Of a stretch of DNA of 64,000 bases, positions 1 through 7,387 are shown in pieces. The DNA is from Duganella sp. BJB480 (lineage in GTDB: Bacteria > Pseudomonadota > Gammaproteobacteria > Burkholderiales > Burkholderiaceae_D), in NCBI GenBank assembly GCA_003416985.1, contig QVIN01000001.1:1-64000 (forward strand), written 5' to 3'. Below the pieces are notes generated by a model that saw only the letters and a list, made by a program, of their open reading frames with translations, made no database searches and was not told the DNA's origin. The first letter of the stretch is position 1; the number at the start of each line of letters is the position of its first letter. The translations under genes were made by a program, and so were the position numbers.

Positions 1-107
1 CCTATCTGACCCACGTGCTCCATGGCACTAAGTCTGATCAGCGTCACTCCGCCCGGCCGCACTTACTTCGTTATTATCCGATGGAGATGCGGTACGCTCA
101 ATATACG

Positions 108-229
108 AAGTCTGACATTCGGACACGAGCTCAACCGTAGGTGCCGTCTACGGTTGAGCTCGTGTCCGAATGTCAGACTTGACCCCCATGCTACAGCCGG
201 GCTCGTGTCCGAATGTCAGACTTGACCCC
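108..229. repeat. Perfect 33-bp inverted repeat plus a third direct copy
   Basis: Bases 108-140 and 148-180 are exact reverse complements of 33 bp each, separated by a 7-base spacer (GTGCCGT). A 29-base part of the right arm followed by GACCCC (158-186) recurs exactly at 201-229. The unit reads GCTCGTGTCCGAATGTCAGA onwards. Three copies in 122 bases, with no gene over them, suggest a dispersed palindromic element or insertion-sequence end rather than a simple terminator. Its identity is not recognised. It lies just downstream of the stop codon of the phospholipase D-like gene, so it could also stop transcription of that operon. Confidence 0.85.
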
Positions 230-236
230 ACTTGAT

Positions 237-1628
237 TTATAGCCAGTAGTTCATGAAGCGGGCGGCGAATTCGCGCAGGCGGTCGGCCCACGGACGGTGG
301 CGCCACGCCTCCAGCGTGATCCGCGCCGAGTCGCGCAGGTCTTCCTGGAAGGCTTGCTCCATCTCGCCACCAAAGGCTTCGCCCATGATTACGACGTTGA
401 GCTCGCTGTTGTGCAGGAAGCTGCGGGTGTCGATGTTGGTCGAGCCCACCGTCGACCAGTTGCCGTCGATGACGGCGGTCTTGGCGTGCAACACCGCCAG
501 CTTCAGCTGGTGGATCTGCACGCCGCTCTCCAGCAAGTCGTCGTAGAAGGCGTGACCGGCGTAGAACACCAGCCCGCTGTCTGACACCCCCGGCAGCACG
601 ATCTTGACGTCCACCCCGCGCCGAGCGGCGGCCATCAGCGCGTCCACCGTCTGCCGGTCCGGCACGAAGTAGGCCGAGGTGATGTGGATGCTCTTCTTGG
701 CCTCCTGGATCGCCAGGTTGTAGGCCTTGTAGATTTCGAACTTGCCGCCGGGGTCGCTGCCCAGCACCCGCACCACCTTGTCGCCGGCGATCACCGGCTG
801 CGGGAAGTAGTCGGCGTCGGGCAGGTCGTCCTTGTCCTGCGAGGCCCACTGCCGCACGAACAGCCACTGGAAGGCCTGCACCGCCGGCCCTTCGACCTTG
901 ACGTGGGTGTCGCGCCAGCCCACCTGCGATTTGTCGGTCGGCCTGGCGGACGAACGGAACAGCGAGCTGCGCGCGTACGTGGCGCTGATGTTGATGCCGC
1001 CGGTGAAGGCGATCTTGCCGTCGACGATCAGCACCTTGCGGTGGTCGCGGTTGTTGAGCTTCCAGCTGTCGCCGCTCAGCTTGGCCGGGTTGACCGGGTT
1101 GAACTCGACCAGGTGGATGCCGGCCTGGCGCATCCGCTCGAAGAACCCGGCCGGCACGCCCAGCGTGCCGACGCTGTCGTACAGGATGTTGACCGTCACC
1201 CCTTGCTGTTGCTTGGCGATCAGCGCGTCGGCGAACTTCAGGCCCAGCTCGTCCTGGTCGAAGATGTAGGTTTCCAGGTTGATGTTGTCGCGCGCGGCGT
1301 TGATGGCCTTGAGCATTTCCGTCATGGTCTGCGGGCCGTCGAACAGCAGCGTGCACTTGTTGCCGGCGATGAGGGGCACGCCGGTGGCCGCTTCCTCCAG
1401 CGCGGCCTGGGCCTGCATGTCCAGCGAGCCCTTGGGCCAGCGCTTGGCCAGCAGCGCCTTGCCGCGCTCCGGGCTCAGGCTGCCGTTGACGCCCTGCACG
1501 CTGGGCACGGCGGCCGGCTCCAGCTTGTCGCTCATCGCCGTCACGTTGGGCAGCGACGCGCACGCGCCCAGCAGGCCCCAGCACATCAGGCAGAGGGGCA
1601 GCCAGCAACGCATGCGCGCGAGGTTCAT
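237..1628 (-). CDS. Phospholipase D-like lipoprotein (cardiolipin synthase C-like)
   Basis: A 463-residue protein with two HKD catalytic motifs, H196-x-K198-x4-D203 and H381-x-K383-x4-D388. Each is followed by a GG/GS-x-N segment as in cardiolipin synthases and other phospholipase D-family phosphatidyltransferases. The N-terminus is a lipoprotein signal with lipobox L-G-A-C at Cys23, so the protein is probably anchored in the envelope, where it would transfer or hydrolyse phosphatidyl groups. The chosen ATG overlaps the TGA of the upstream Gcr-type gene by 4 bp (ATGA), so the two are translationally coupled. Both HKD motifs are intact. Cardiolipin synthase C is the nearest functional guess, but substrate specificity cannot be read from sequence. 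Confidence 0.9.
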   Translation of the reverse strand: MNLARMRCWLPLCLMCWGLLGACASLPNVTAMSDKLEPAAVPSVQGVNGSLSPERGKALLAKRWPKGSLDMQAQAALEEAATGVPLIAGNKCTLLFDGPQTMTEMLKAINAARDNINLETYIFDQDELGLKFADALIAKQQQGVTVNILYDSVGTLGVPAGFFERMRQAGIHLVEFNPVNPAKLSGDSWKLNNRDHRKVLIVDGKIAFTGGINISATYARSSLFRSSARPTDKSQVGWRDTHVKVEGPAVQAFQWLFVRQWASQDKDDLPDADYFPQPVIAGDKVVRVLGSDPGGKFEIYKAYNLAIQEAKKSIHITSAYFVPDRQTVDALMAAARRGVDVKIVLPGVSDSGLVFYAGHAFYDDLLESGVQIHQLKLAVLHAKTAVIDGNWSTVGSTNIDTRSFLHNSELNVVIMGEAFGGEMEQAFQEDLRDSARITLEAWRHRPWADRLREFAARFMNYWL

Positions 1629-3715
1629 TTGTGGGCCTTCTCCGTGGCGACCGCTGTGTCGGACAACTCTGCCTCCTCGGCCTCGGAGCCGAGGAAGAAC
1701 GATACCGGCCCCTGGCGGAACCGGCGGCCCAGCGCCTTGAGCAACTGCCAGCCCTGCTTGAAGCGCACTTGGCGCGAGCGCAGCGCCACCCACAGCGCCA
1801 GCCCGAAGCTGACCAGCAGGTTGACCGTGCCGATGGCCAGGAAACCGGCCACCGAGGTCAGCACCAGTTCCCAGCTGACATGGTAATCCAGTCCGACCAT
1901 GGCCGTCGCGAAGTTGGCCGATGAGAACGTCACATGGCGGATGTCCAGCGGCAGGCCCAGCAAAAAGCCCAGCAGCGGCATCACGCCCAGCAGGATGCCG
2001 AAGAAGAAATTGCCCATCAGGCCGCCGAGATTGTTCTCCATGTAGACGCCCAGGCGCGCCAGGCGTTCCGGCCCCAGCAGCCAGCGCAGCCCGCGCAGCT
2101 GCGCGATGCGCTGCGACCAGCGCGTGTACAGCGCCTTGTTGTCGTAGTAGCCGGAGATCAGGCCCGCCACGAACAGGCACACGCCGGCGATGGCGGCGTA
2201 GATCAGCGTCGGCCCGTGGATCGGGTCGATGTCGCGCAGCAGGCGCATGGCTTTTTCCGGCGACACCAGGTGGTGGCCGGTCAGCCACGGCCAGGCCTGC
2301 GCGATCAGCCAGGCGGTCGGGATGGCGGTGGCCAGGTTGCCCAGCACCGCCATGTTCTGCGTGCGGATCACCTTGACGCACAGCTCGGCCATGCTGTCGA
2401 TGTCGATGTTGCGCCCGTCCTTGCTGTGCAGGCCGGCCGCGATGCGCGAGGCCGTCATCGCCGGCTGCTTGGTGGCCACCGTGAAGTGCAGCAAGTGGAT
2501 GAACATGAAGCCCAGCGAGTAGTTCATGCTGAACAGGAAGGCCTCGACCAGCGGCGCGGCGCGCAGGTAGGACATCAATATCTTGAACAGCGCCATGAAG
2601 CCGATCACCACGCCGGCGCCGGCCGACGACACGAACATGCCGGTCAGCTCCTTGCGCTGGCTGGCCACGTAGTGCTCGCCGGTGTGGCTGGCGTTCTCGG
2701 TGACGTTGCGCGCCAGCAGGTCGATATTGTCGCGCATCAGGTCGCGCAGCATGTACTTGTGGTTGTGGGCCTTGATCAGCTCCAGGCCCAGGCCGACGGC
2801 GGCGCTGCGGCGCGGGCTGGGCGGGCCTTCCTGCTGGTGCGGCGCGTGGGTGGCGGCCAGCAGGTTGAGCTCGGCCGCGGCGGCGGCCGGCAGCTCGCCG
2901 CTGACGTCCACCAGGAACAGCAGCTTGCGCAGGCGGTCTATGCTTTGCGTCAGCGTCACCAGCAGGTAGGTCAGGGCGATGCTGGTGCCCTGGCTCAGCG
3001 CCTTCTTGCGGATCTTGGCCACCACGCCGTCGCACTGGTCCAGCATCACCAGCAGGTGGCGCGCGTCCTCCAGCGCGACCTCGTCGCCGGCCAGCCGGCG
3101 CTGGTAGTTGTCCAGATAGGCGTTGACCTCGAAGTTCTGCACCATGAACGGCGACTCGTAGGTCTCCATCTCGGTGTGGAAATTGGTCAGTTTGGGTTCC
3201 AGGCCGATCGCGCACACGCGGTAGGACAGCGTGCGGATCGCCTCCAGCAGGCCGGGCAGCATCAATTGCGGCGGCTGTTCCTCCTCGTCGTGCAGGCTGA
3301 TCACGTCGATCAGGGCCAGCCAGTCGGCGGCCGGCACGGCGGCGATCCACAGGTGGTCGGTGCGCTTGTACACCACCTGGTCGAGCGCGTCGCTCAGGTA
3401 CTCGTCGCCCAGCGCGGGCGGCAGGATGCGGTAGGCGATGCGGCGCTTGAATTCGGTGAAGAAGCCGTCGTTCGACAGCACGCCGATCTCGGTGTACAGG
3501 CTGGCGTGGCGGCGGCTGGACAGCAGCGTGCGCGCGTAGCGGCCCAGCGCCTGCGCGTGGGCCGGGTTGCCCTTCAACAGCTGGCACAGGGTGCGGACGT
3601 TGGCGGTGGCGCGCGCGCCGTCGGTGGCGCGCTGCGGACGCAGGGTGTCGAACAACTCGACCATCAGGCCGATGTCGTTGCTGTCTGCGGCGATGCGTTC
3701 AAGGATTTCTAGCAT
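1625..3715 (-). CDS. Gcr-type 'site-specific recombinase' family membrane protein
   Basis: A 696-residue protein resembling the family annotated as site-specific recombinase Gcr (SpecificRecomb). The start is placed at the ATG giving MLEILERIAA. Longer in-frame extensions read into poorly coding sequence across the yefM region. The N-terminal half is soluble and helical. The C-terminal half holds about five hydrophobic segments, for example around AGVVIGFMALFKILM, AAIAGVCLFVAGLISGY and GILLGVMPLLGFLLGLPL. This is membrane-protein architecture and shows no integrase or resolvase catalytic motif, so the family name is probably misleading. It is coupled by ATGA overlap to the phospholipase D-like gene, pointing to a membrane-lipid or envelope role (inference). 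Confidence 0.75.
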   Translation of the reverse strand: MLEILERIAADSNDIGLMVELFDTLRPQRATDGARATANVRTLCQLLKGNPAHAQALGRYARTLLSSRRHASLYTEIGVLSNDGFFTEFKRRIAYRILPPALGDEYLSDALDQVVYKRTDHLWIAAVPAADWLALIDVISLHDEEEQPPQLMLPGLLEAIRTLSYRVCAIGLEPKLTNFHTEMETYESPFMVQNFEVNAYLDNYQRRLAGDEVALEDARHLLVMLDQCDGVVAKIRKKALSQGTSIALTYLLVTLTQSIDRLRKLLFLVDVSGELPAAAAAELNLLAATHAPHQQEGPPSPRRSAAVGLGLELIKAHNHKYMLRDLMRDNIDLLARNVTENASHTGEHYVASQRKELTGMFVSSAGAGVVIGFMALFKILMSYLRAAPLVEAFLFSMNYSLGFMFIHLLHFTVATKQPAMTASRIAAGLHSKDGRNIDIDSMAELCVKVIRTQNMAVLGNLATAIPTAWLIAQAWPWLTGHHLVSPEKAMRLLRDIDPIHGPTLIYAAIAGVCLFVAGLISGYYDNKALYTRWSQRIAQLRGLRWLLGPERLARLGVYMENNLGGLMGNFFFGILLGVMPLLGFLLGLPLDIRHVTFSSANFATAMVGLDYHVSWELVLTSVAGFLAIGTVNLLVSFGLALWVALRSRQVRFKQGWQLLKALGRRFRQGPVSFFLGSEAEEAELSDTAVATEKAHK

Positions 3716-3778
3716 GCGTGGGGCGGACGAACCGCGTAGGGACAAAGTCGCAGTATAGTCGTATAAGTCTGGCAAGTA

Positions 3779-3794
3779 TGTACGTTGGCGAACG
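3779..3794. promoter_or_regulatory. Regulon palindrome site A (TGTACG-N4-CGAACG)
   Basis: A 16-base near-palindrome in the divergent gap between the Gcr-type gene (start 64 bp away) and yefM (start 100 bp away). It matches seven other upstream sites in this window. It could control either direction. Confidence 0.55.
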
Positions 3795-3853
3795 TTGGCT
3801 GTCCTATGGGCAACTGATGACAGGAATAAATAAACCGTCCGGATGGCTAAACA

Positions 3854-3871
3854 TGTACAATTTACCGTACA
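3854..3871. promoter_or_regulatory. YefM-type operator (TGTACA and CGTACA half-sites)
   Basis: TGTAC (3854-3858) and GTACA (3867-3871) form an inverted repeat 23 bases before the yefM ATG; the first element is the full hexamer TGTACA. A TGTACA core is the known recognition element of YefM-YoeB autoregulation in E. coli, so this is the likely autorepression operator. Confidence 0.6.
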
Positions 3872-3893
3872 AGTTTTGAAATGGGAGCATCCT

Positions 3894-4166
3894 ATGAGAA
3901 TCGTCAATTTTTCCGATGCGCGCAACAGCCTTCGGACTGTGATCGACCAGGTGGTTGAAGATGCGGATGTCACCGTCATCTCCCGCCGCGACGCGCCGGA
4001 TGCGGTCATCATGTCCTTCGACTACTACAGCGGGCTGATGGAGACCGTGCATTTGTTGAGCTCGCCCGCCAACGCGGCACACCTGGCAAAATCGATCGCG
4101 CAGGCGCGCGCGGGTCAGGTGCGGCAGCGGGAATTAATCGATATTCCGGATGCCGAGGCGACGTAG
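3894..4166 (+). CDS. yefM: Antitoxin of the Phd/YefM family
   Basis: A 90-residue protein beginning MRIVNFSDARNSLRTVIDQV, the usual Phd/YefM N-terminal DNA-binding domain, followed by a PDAVIMSFDYYSGLMET segment and a charged C-terminal toxin-wrapping tail. The start follows GGGAG with 6-base spacing. An in-frame upstream ATG at 3843 would cross the operator and is less likely. The gene ends one base before the ATG of yoeB, so the two are co-translated. It should neutralise YoeB and repress the operon from the TGTACA operator just upstream. Confidence 0.93.
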   Translation: MRIVNFSDARNSLRTVIDQVVEDADVTVISRRDAPDAVIMSFDYYSGLMETVHLLSSPANAAHLAKSIAQARAGQVRQRELIDIPDAEAT

Positions 4167-4167
4167 C

Positions 4168-4425
4168 ATGCGCAACGTGAAGTTCACCGATGAGGCTTGG
4201 AACGACTACCTCTATTGGCAGACGCAAGACAGGAAGACACTCAAGCGCATCAATGATCTGATCAAGGACGCGCAGAGAGATCCCTTCACCGGCATCGGGA
4301 AGCCAGAGGCGTTGAAACATCATCTCTCCGGCTTGTGGTCCCGGCGGATCGACGAGATAAATCGCCTGGTCTACGAAGCCACGGAAGAGGACCTGGTGCT
4401 CATCTCCTGCCGATATCACTACTGA
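4168..4425 (+). CDS. yoeB: Toxin YoeB, ribosome-dependent mRNA endonuclease
   Basis: An 85-residue RelE/YoeB-superfamily toxin. It carries the family signature GIGKPEALKHHLSGLWSRRI and DEINRLVY, and it ends in CRYHY. The conserved catalytic Glu (in KPEAL), Arg (in INRLVY) and the penultimate His-Tyr are all present, and the length matches E. coli YoeB (84 aa), so the toxin should be active. YoeB cleaves mRNA in the ribosomal A site. Its ATG follows the yefM stop by one base. The pair looks intact and is not next to an obvious mobile element. Confidence 0.94.
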   Translation: MRNVKFTDEAWNDYLYWQTQDRKTLKRINDLIKDAQRDPFTGIGKPEALKHHLSGLWSRRIDEINRLVYEATEEDLVLISCRYHY

Positions 4426-4483
4426 GGCGAATATGCCGCCTACGTGGTCCCGCGCACAGAGGGGCCGCGGCCGCTGTCCTACC

Positions 4484-4516
4484 ATGAGCCTCACGGCATA
4501 CGTTTTCCAGGCTCAT
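4484..4516 (+). promoter_or_regulatory. Hairpin immediately upstream of the porin start
   Basis: ATGAGCCT (4484-4491) pairs with AGGCTCAT (4509-4516) around a 17-base loop, ending one base before the porin ATG at 4518. The only Shine-Dalgarno-like AGG (4509-4511) lies inside the right arm, so folding would hide it. Confidence 0.4.
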
Positions 4517-4517
4517 C

Positions 4518-5597
4518 ATGAAATCGATAGGCATCATGCTGGCAGGAGTCGTGCCGATGGTCGCGGCGGCGCAGGCGCCGTCGTCGGTGCAGGTCTACGG
4601 CCTGCTCGACGCCGGCGTGGTGGCCGAGCGCGGCTGCATCGGCCCCTGCGCGCGCACCCGGCTCGACAGCGGCGTGTCGGCCGGCTCGCGGCTCGGCGTG
4701 CGCGGACGCGAGGAGCTCGGCGGCGGCACGTCGGCCATCTACACGCTGGAGGCGGGCATCCTCAACGACACCGGCGCGTCCGACCAGGACGGCAAGCTGT
4801 TCGGCCGCCAGGCCTACGTCGGGCTGGACGGACCGCTGGGGGCGGTCACCCTGGGCCGGCAGTACAACCTGCTGTACGAGACGCTGACCGACGTGGCCGA
4901 TCCCTTCCACGGCGGCATGGCCGGCAGCGCGGCCAACCTGGTCGGCTACACCACGCGCCGCTACGACAACACCATCAAATACCAGTCGCCGCGTAGCAAG
5001 AGCGGCTGGAACGGCGCGGCCATCTACAGCGTCGGCGAGTCGCCCTACAACAGCAAGGCCAACCGCGCCTACGGCGCCACCATCGGCTATGAGGGCGGCG
5101 CCGTCAACCTGCGCGTCACCCACCAGCGCAAGGACAATCCGCTCGACGCCAGCGGCGCCGCGTCGGCGGTCGACCAGTCGGCCAGCAACACGCTGGTGGC
5201 GGCCAATGTGGACTTCGGCCGCTTCGTCGGCTACGCCGCGTACGGCCACAGCCGGGGCGCCGGCAGCTCGCCGTGGGACATGTCCAACCCCTACGGCGCG
5301 GTCGCGCAGAGCACGCCGTCCGACAACAGCCGCGACGTGCTGGTCGGCGTGGCGGTGCCGATGGGCGCCACCACCTTCCTGGCCTCCTACATCCACAAGG
5401 ACGACCGCAGCGGCGCCCACCGCGACGCCAACCAGTTCGCGGTCGGCGTCAGCTACGCGCTGTCGCGGCGCACCGAGTTGTACGGGGCGTTCGCCCGCAT
5501 CCAGAACCGCAACGGCGCCGGCTACACGGTCGGCAACGCCACCGGCGCCGGCCATGGCGACCGGGCCATCAACATCGGCCTGCGCCACGCTTTCTGA
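4518..5597 (+). CDS. Outer-membrane porin of the betaproteobacterial general porin family
   Basis: A 359-residue 16-strand-type porin of the Burkholderia/Neisseria family (porin_4). A roughly 19-residue signal peptide ending in an AAAQA context is followed by the hallmark VQVYGLLDAGV strand. The conserved SRLGVRGREELGGG segment and the C-terminal phenylalanine (GLRHAF), recognised by the BAM machinery, are both present. It forms trimeric diffusion channels for small hydrophilic solutes. No strong ribosome-binding site precedes the ATG, and the only AGG is inside a hairpin stem. A smaller hairpin follows the stop codon. Substrate selectivity cannot be predicted. Confidence 0.92.
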   Translation: MKSIGIMLAGVVPMVAAAQAPSSVQVYGLLDAGVVAERGCIGPCARTRLDSGVSAGSRLGVRGREELGGGTSAIYTLEAGILNDTGASDQDGKLFGRQAYVGLDGPLGAVTLGRQYNLLYETLTDVADPFHGGMAGSAANLVGYTTRRYDNTIKYQSPRSKSGWNGAAIYSVGESPYNSKANRAYGATIGYEGGAVNLRVTHQRKDNPLDASGAASAVDQSASNTLVAANVDFGRFVGYAAYGHSRGAGSSPWDMSNPYGAVAQSTPSDNSRDVLVGVAVPMGATTFLASYIHKDDRSGAHRDANQFAVGVSYALSRRTELYGAFARIQNRNGAGYTVGNATGAGHGDRAINIGLRHAF

Positions 5598-5600
5598 TCC

Positions 5601-5624
5601 GTGCTAAATTGCTTGTTTTAGCAC
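5601..5624. terminator. Hairpin between porin and aminotransferase genes
   Basis: GTGCTAAA (5601-5608) and TTTAGCAC (5617-5624) form an 8-bp stem with an 8-base loop. No T-run follows, so it could be a weak terminator for the porin or an operator in the 5' region of the aminotransferase gene. Confidence 0.4.
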
Positions 5625-5639
5625 TCATCAGGAACAAGC

Positions 5640-6476
5640 ATGTATCTGACTTACTTCAACGGCGGCTGGTCCGAAGGCAACACCCCCTTGTTTGGCGCGA
5701 TGGACCACAGCGTGTGGCTGGGATCGTCCGTGTTCGACGGCGCGCGCTCGATCCGCGGCCACATGCCGGACCTGCGCCTGCACCTGCAGCGCGTGATCAC
5801 CTCGTCCGAGCGGCTCGGCCTGGTGTGCCCGCTGTCGGTCGACGAGATGGAACAGCTGGTGCGCGAGGGCGTGGCCAAGTTCCCCGCCGATGCCGAGCTG
5901 TACGTGCGTCCGCTGGTGTTCGGCACCGACGGCCTGCTGGTGCCGGTGCCGGAGAAGAGCGCCTTCGCGCTGAGCTTGTTCGACGCGCCGATGCCGCCGT
6001 TCACCGGTTTCTCGGCCTGCCTGACGGCGTTGCGCCGCCCCGACCCGTCGATGGCGCCGACCGATGCCAAGGCCTCCGCGCTGTACGCCAACACCAGCAA
6101 GGCGATCCGCGAGGCGCAGCAGCGCGGCTTCGACAACGCGGTGGTGTGCGACAACGCCGGCAACGTGGCCGAGTTCGCATCGGCCAACCTGTTCCTGGTC
6201 ACGCCCGAAGGCAAGGTGGTGACGCCGGTGGCCAACGGCACCTTCTTGTCCGGCATCACCCGCGCGCGGGTGATCGCCTTGCTGGCCAAGGAGGGCATCG
6301 TGGTCGAGGAGCGTTCGGTGCGCCCGGAGGAGCTGGAGACGGCGGTCGAGATCTTCAACACCGGCAACTACGGCAAGGTCACGCCGTGCATCCGCTACGA
6401 GGCGCGCACCCTGCCGGTCGGTCCTATCGCCACGCTGGCCTTCCAGCGCTACATGGCGTTCTCCGACACCGAGTGA
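5640..6476 (+). CDS. Branched-chain amino acid aminotransferase (fold-type IV PLP enzyme)
   Basis: A 278-residue class IV aminotransferase. Lys144 (in TDAKASALYANTSK) fits the pyridoxal-phosphate Schiff-base lysine. Glu178, 34 residues on (in VAEFASANLFLV), matches the spacing of the catalytic pair in E. coli IlvE. The C-terminal NGTFLSGITRARVIALL cofactor loop is conserved. It should transfer amino groups between glutamate and the 2-oxo acids of leucine, isoleucine and valine. The start has AGGA at 5630-5633. It is shorter than E. coli IlvE (309 aa), and a related class IV activity such as D-amino acid or aromatic transamination is possible. Confidence 0.85.
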   Translation: MYLTYFNGGWSEGNTPLFGAMDHSVWLGSSVFDGARSIRGHMPDLRLHLQRVITSSERLGLVCPLSVDEMEQLVREGVAKFPADAELYVRPLVFGTDGLLVPVPEKSAFALSLFDAPMPPFTGFSACLTALRRPDPSMAPTDAKASALYANTSKAIREAQQRGFDNAVVCDNAGNVAEFASANLFLVTPEGKVVTPVANGTFLSGITRARVIALLAKEGIVVEERSVRPEELETAVEIFNTGNYGKVTPCIRYEARTLPVGPIATLAFQRYMAFSDTE

Positions 6477-7007
6477 TCAGTTGGGCTTGGCCGGGCAGCT
6501 GGCGCCGAGCCAGCGCCCGGTCGATTCCACCTGCACGTTCCGCGGCGTGCCGCCGGCCTCGCTGGTGACGTGCATGTCCATCACATAGGCGCTGTCGCCG
6601 TTGAAGCGCAGCGTGCCCTGGCCGCTGGAGGCCGGGTCGGTGCAGGTGAACGAGATGTTCATGCCGCCGGCCACCGGCTCGCTCTTCGAGCTGCATTTTC
6701 CTTTTTGATTCATCGGCAGTTCCTTCCTGGCCGCCATCTCGGGCGTGACGCAGGCGGTCAGCACCACGGCGCCGTCCTCGCCGGCCTTGGGCATGGAGAC
6801 GCCGTTCTGCCTCATCATTTCCTCCATCTGCGCGCGCTGCTCGGGCGGCATGTTGGCCAGCTGCTTGAGCGCCATGCCCATCGCCTGGTCGGCCTGGGGG
6901 TTGCCGGTCTTGACCTTGTTGTGCAGCTCCCACAGGCCGGGCTTGATGGTCTGGGCCGGCGCCTGCGCGGCGGCCAGCACGGCCAGGGAAAATATCAGTC
7001 GCTTCAT
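6477..7007 (-). CDS. DUF3617-type exported protein
   Basis: A 176-residue protein with a cleavable signal peptide (MKRLIFSLAVLAAAQAPAQ). The TIKPGLWELHNKVKTG start of the mature domain is typical of DUF3617. A central acidic/Met-rich helix (PPEQRAQMEEMMRQNG) is followed by conserved cysteines (LTACVTPEM, KGKCSSK, ISFTCTDP, GASCPAK). The start follows GGGAG. An upstream in-frame extension lacks a signal peptide and was rejected. Function is unknown; family members are small periplasmic proteins. Its TGA abuts the stop codon of the aminotransferase gene, so the two genes converge without a gap. Confidence 0.8.
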   Translation of the reverse strand: MKRLIFSLAVLAAAQAPAQTIKPGLWELHNKVKTGNPQADQAMGMALKQLANMPPEQRAQMEEMMRQNGVSMPKAGEDGAVVLTACVTPEMAARKELPMNQKGKCSSKSEPVAGGMNISFTCTDPASSGQGTLRFNGDSAYVMDMHVTSEAGGTPRNVQVESTGRWLGASCPAKPN

Positions 7008-7060
7008 GTTGGCTCCCGAAGATAAGGTGGGCACAGCATACGCCAAAACGCCGCCGCCCA

Positions 7061-7096
7061 AATAAAAACGGCGCGCCACCGTTCAGTGGAGCGCCG
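7061..7096 (-). terminator. Rho-independent terminator of the small membrane gene
   Basis: Read on the minus strand, an 11-bp stem with one mismatch (7069-7079 with 7086-7096, 6-base loop) is followed by five T residues (7064-7068). It separates the 48-aa membrane protein gene from the DUF3617 gene. Confidence 0.75.
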
Positions 7097-7115
7097 CATG
7101 CGGGGGCGGTGCGGG

Positions 7116-7262
7116 CTAGACGCCGCGTCCGCTGATCAGGCGCAGCAGCACCATGATGATGGCGACCACCAGCAGGATGTGGATGAAGCCGCCGATGGTG
7201 TAGGAAGTGACCAGGCCCAGCAGCCACAGGATAAGCAGAACGACAGCGATAGTGTAGAGCAT
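7116..7262 (-). CDS. Tiny membrane protein, lmo0937-like family
   Basis: A 48-residue protein reading MLYTIAVVLLILWLLGLV, then a short TSYTIGGFIH turn, then LLVVAIIMVLLRLISGR. These are two transmembrane helices joined by a tight loop, as in the lmo0937 family. The ATG follows a strong GAGGAG Shine-Dalgarno. Family members are widespread in stress-related loci but have no assigned biochemical role. The gene has its own terminator and an upstream regulon palindrome (site B, 77 bp before the start), placing it with the envelope-stress genes further right. Confidence 0.85.
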   Translation of the reverse strand: MLYTIAVVLLILWLLGLVTSYTIGGFIHILLVVAIIMVLLRLISGRGV

Positions 7263-7338
7263 GTGATTCTCCTCGGGTTGTTAAAAGGTCGTTTCGTTTT
7301 GGTATGTAGCCATTGTGTGCCAACTGTTTCCTGCCTTC

Positions 7339-7354
7339 TGTACGCTGGCGTACT
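7339..7354. promoter_or_regulatory. Regulon palindrome site B (TGTACG-N4-CGTACT)
   Basis: A 16-base palindrome 77 bp upstream of the 48-aa membrane protein start. It lies in the gap after the hybrid kinase gene and matches the shared consensus in both half-sites and spacing. Confidence 0.6.
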
Positions 7355-7387
7355 AAGACGAACTCGAACACGCGATGCGGGCGCGGC

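Noticed and set aside
148..1608. Long minus-strand open frame across the phospholipase D gene
   Set aside because: Arg/Gly/Ala-rich translation without motifs, antisense in register to the real HKD-containing gene; a consequence of high GC third positions.
1625..3715. Gcr-type 'site-specific recombinase' as a sign of a mobile element
   Set aside because: Multiple transmembrane segments, no catalytic recombinase motif, and operon with a phospholipase D; no element boundaries seen there.
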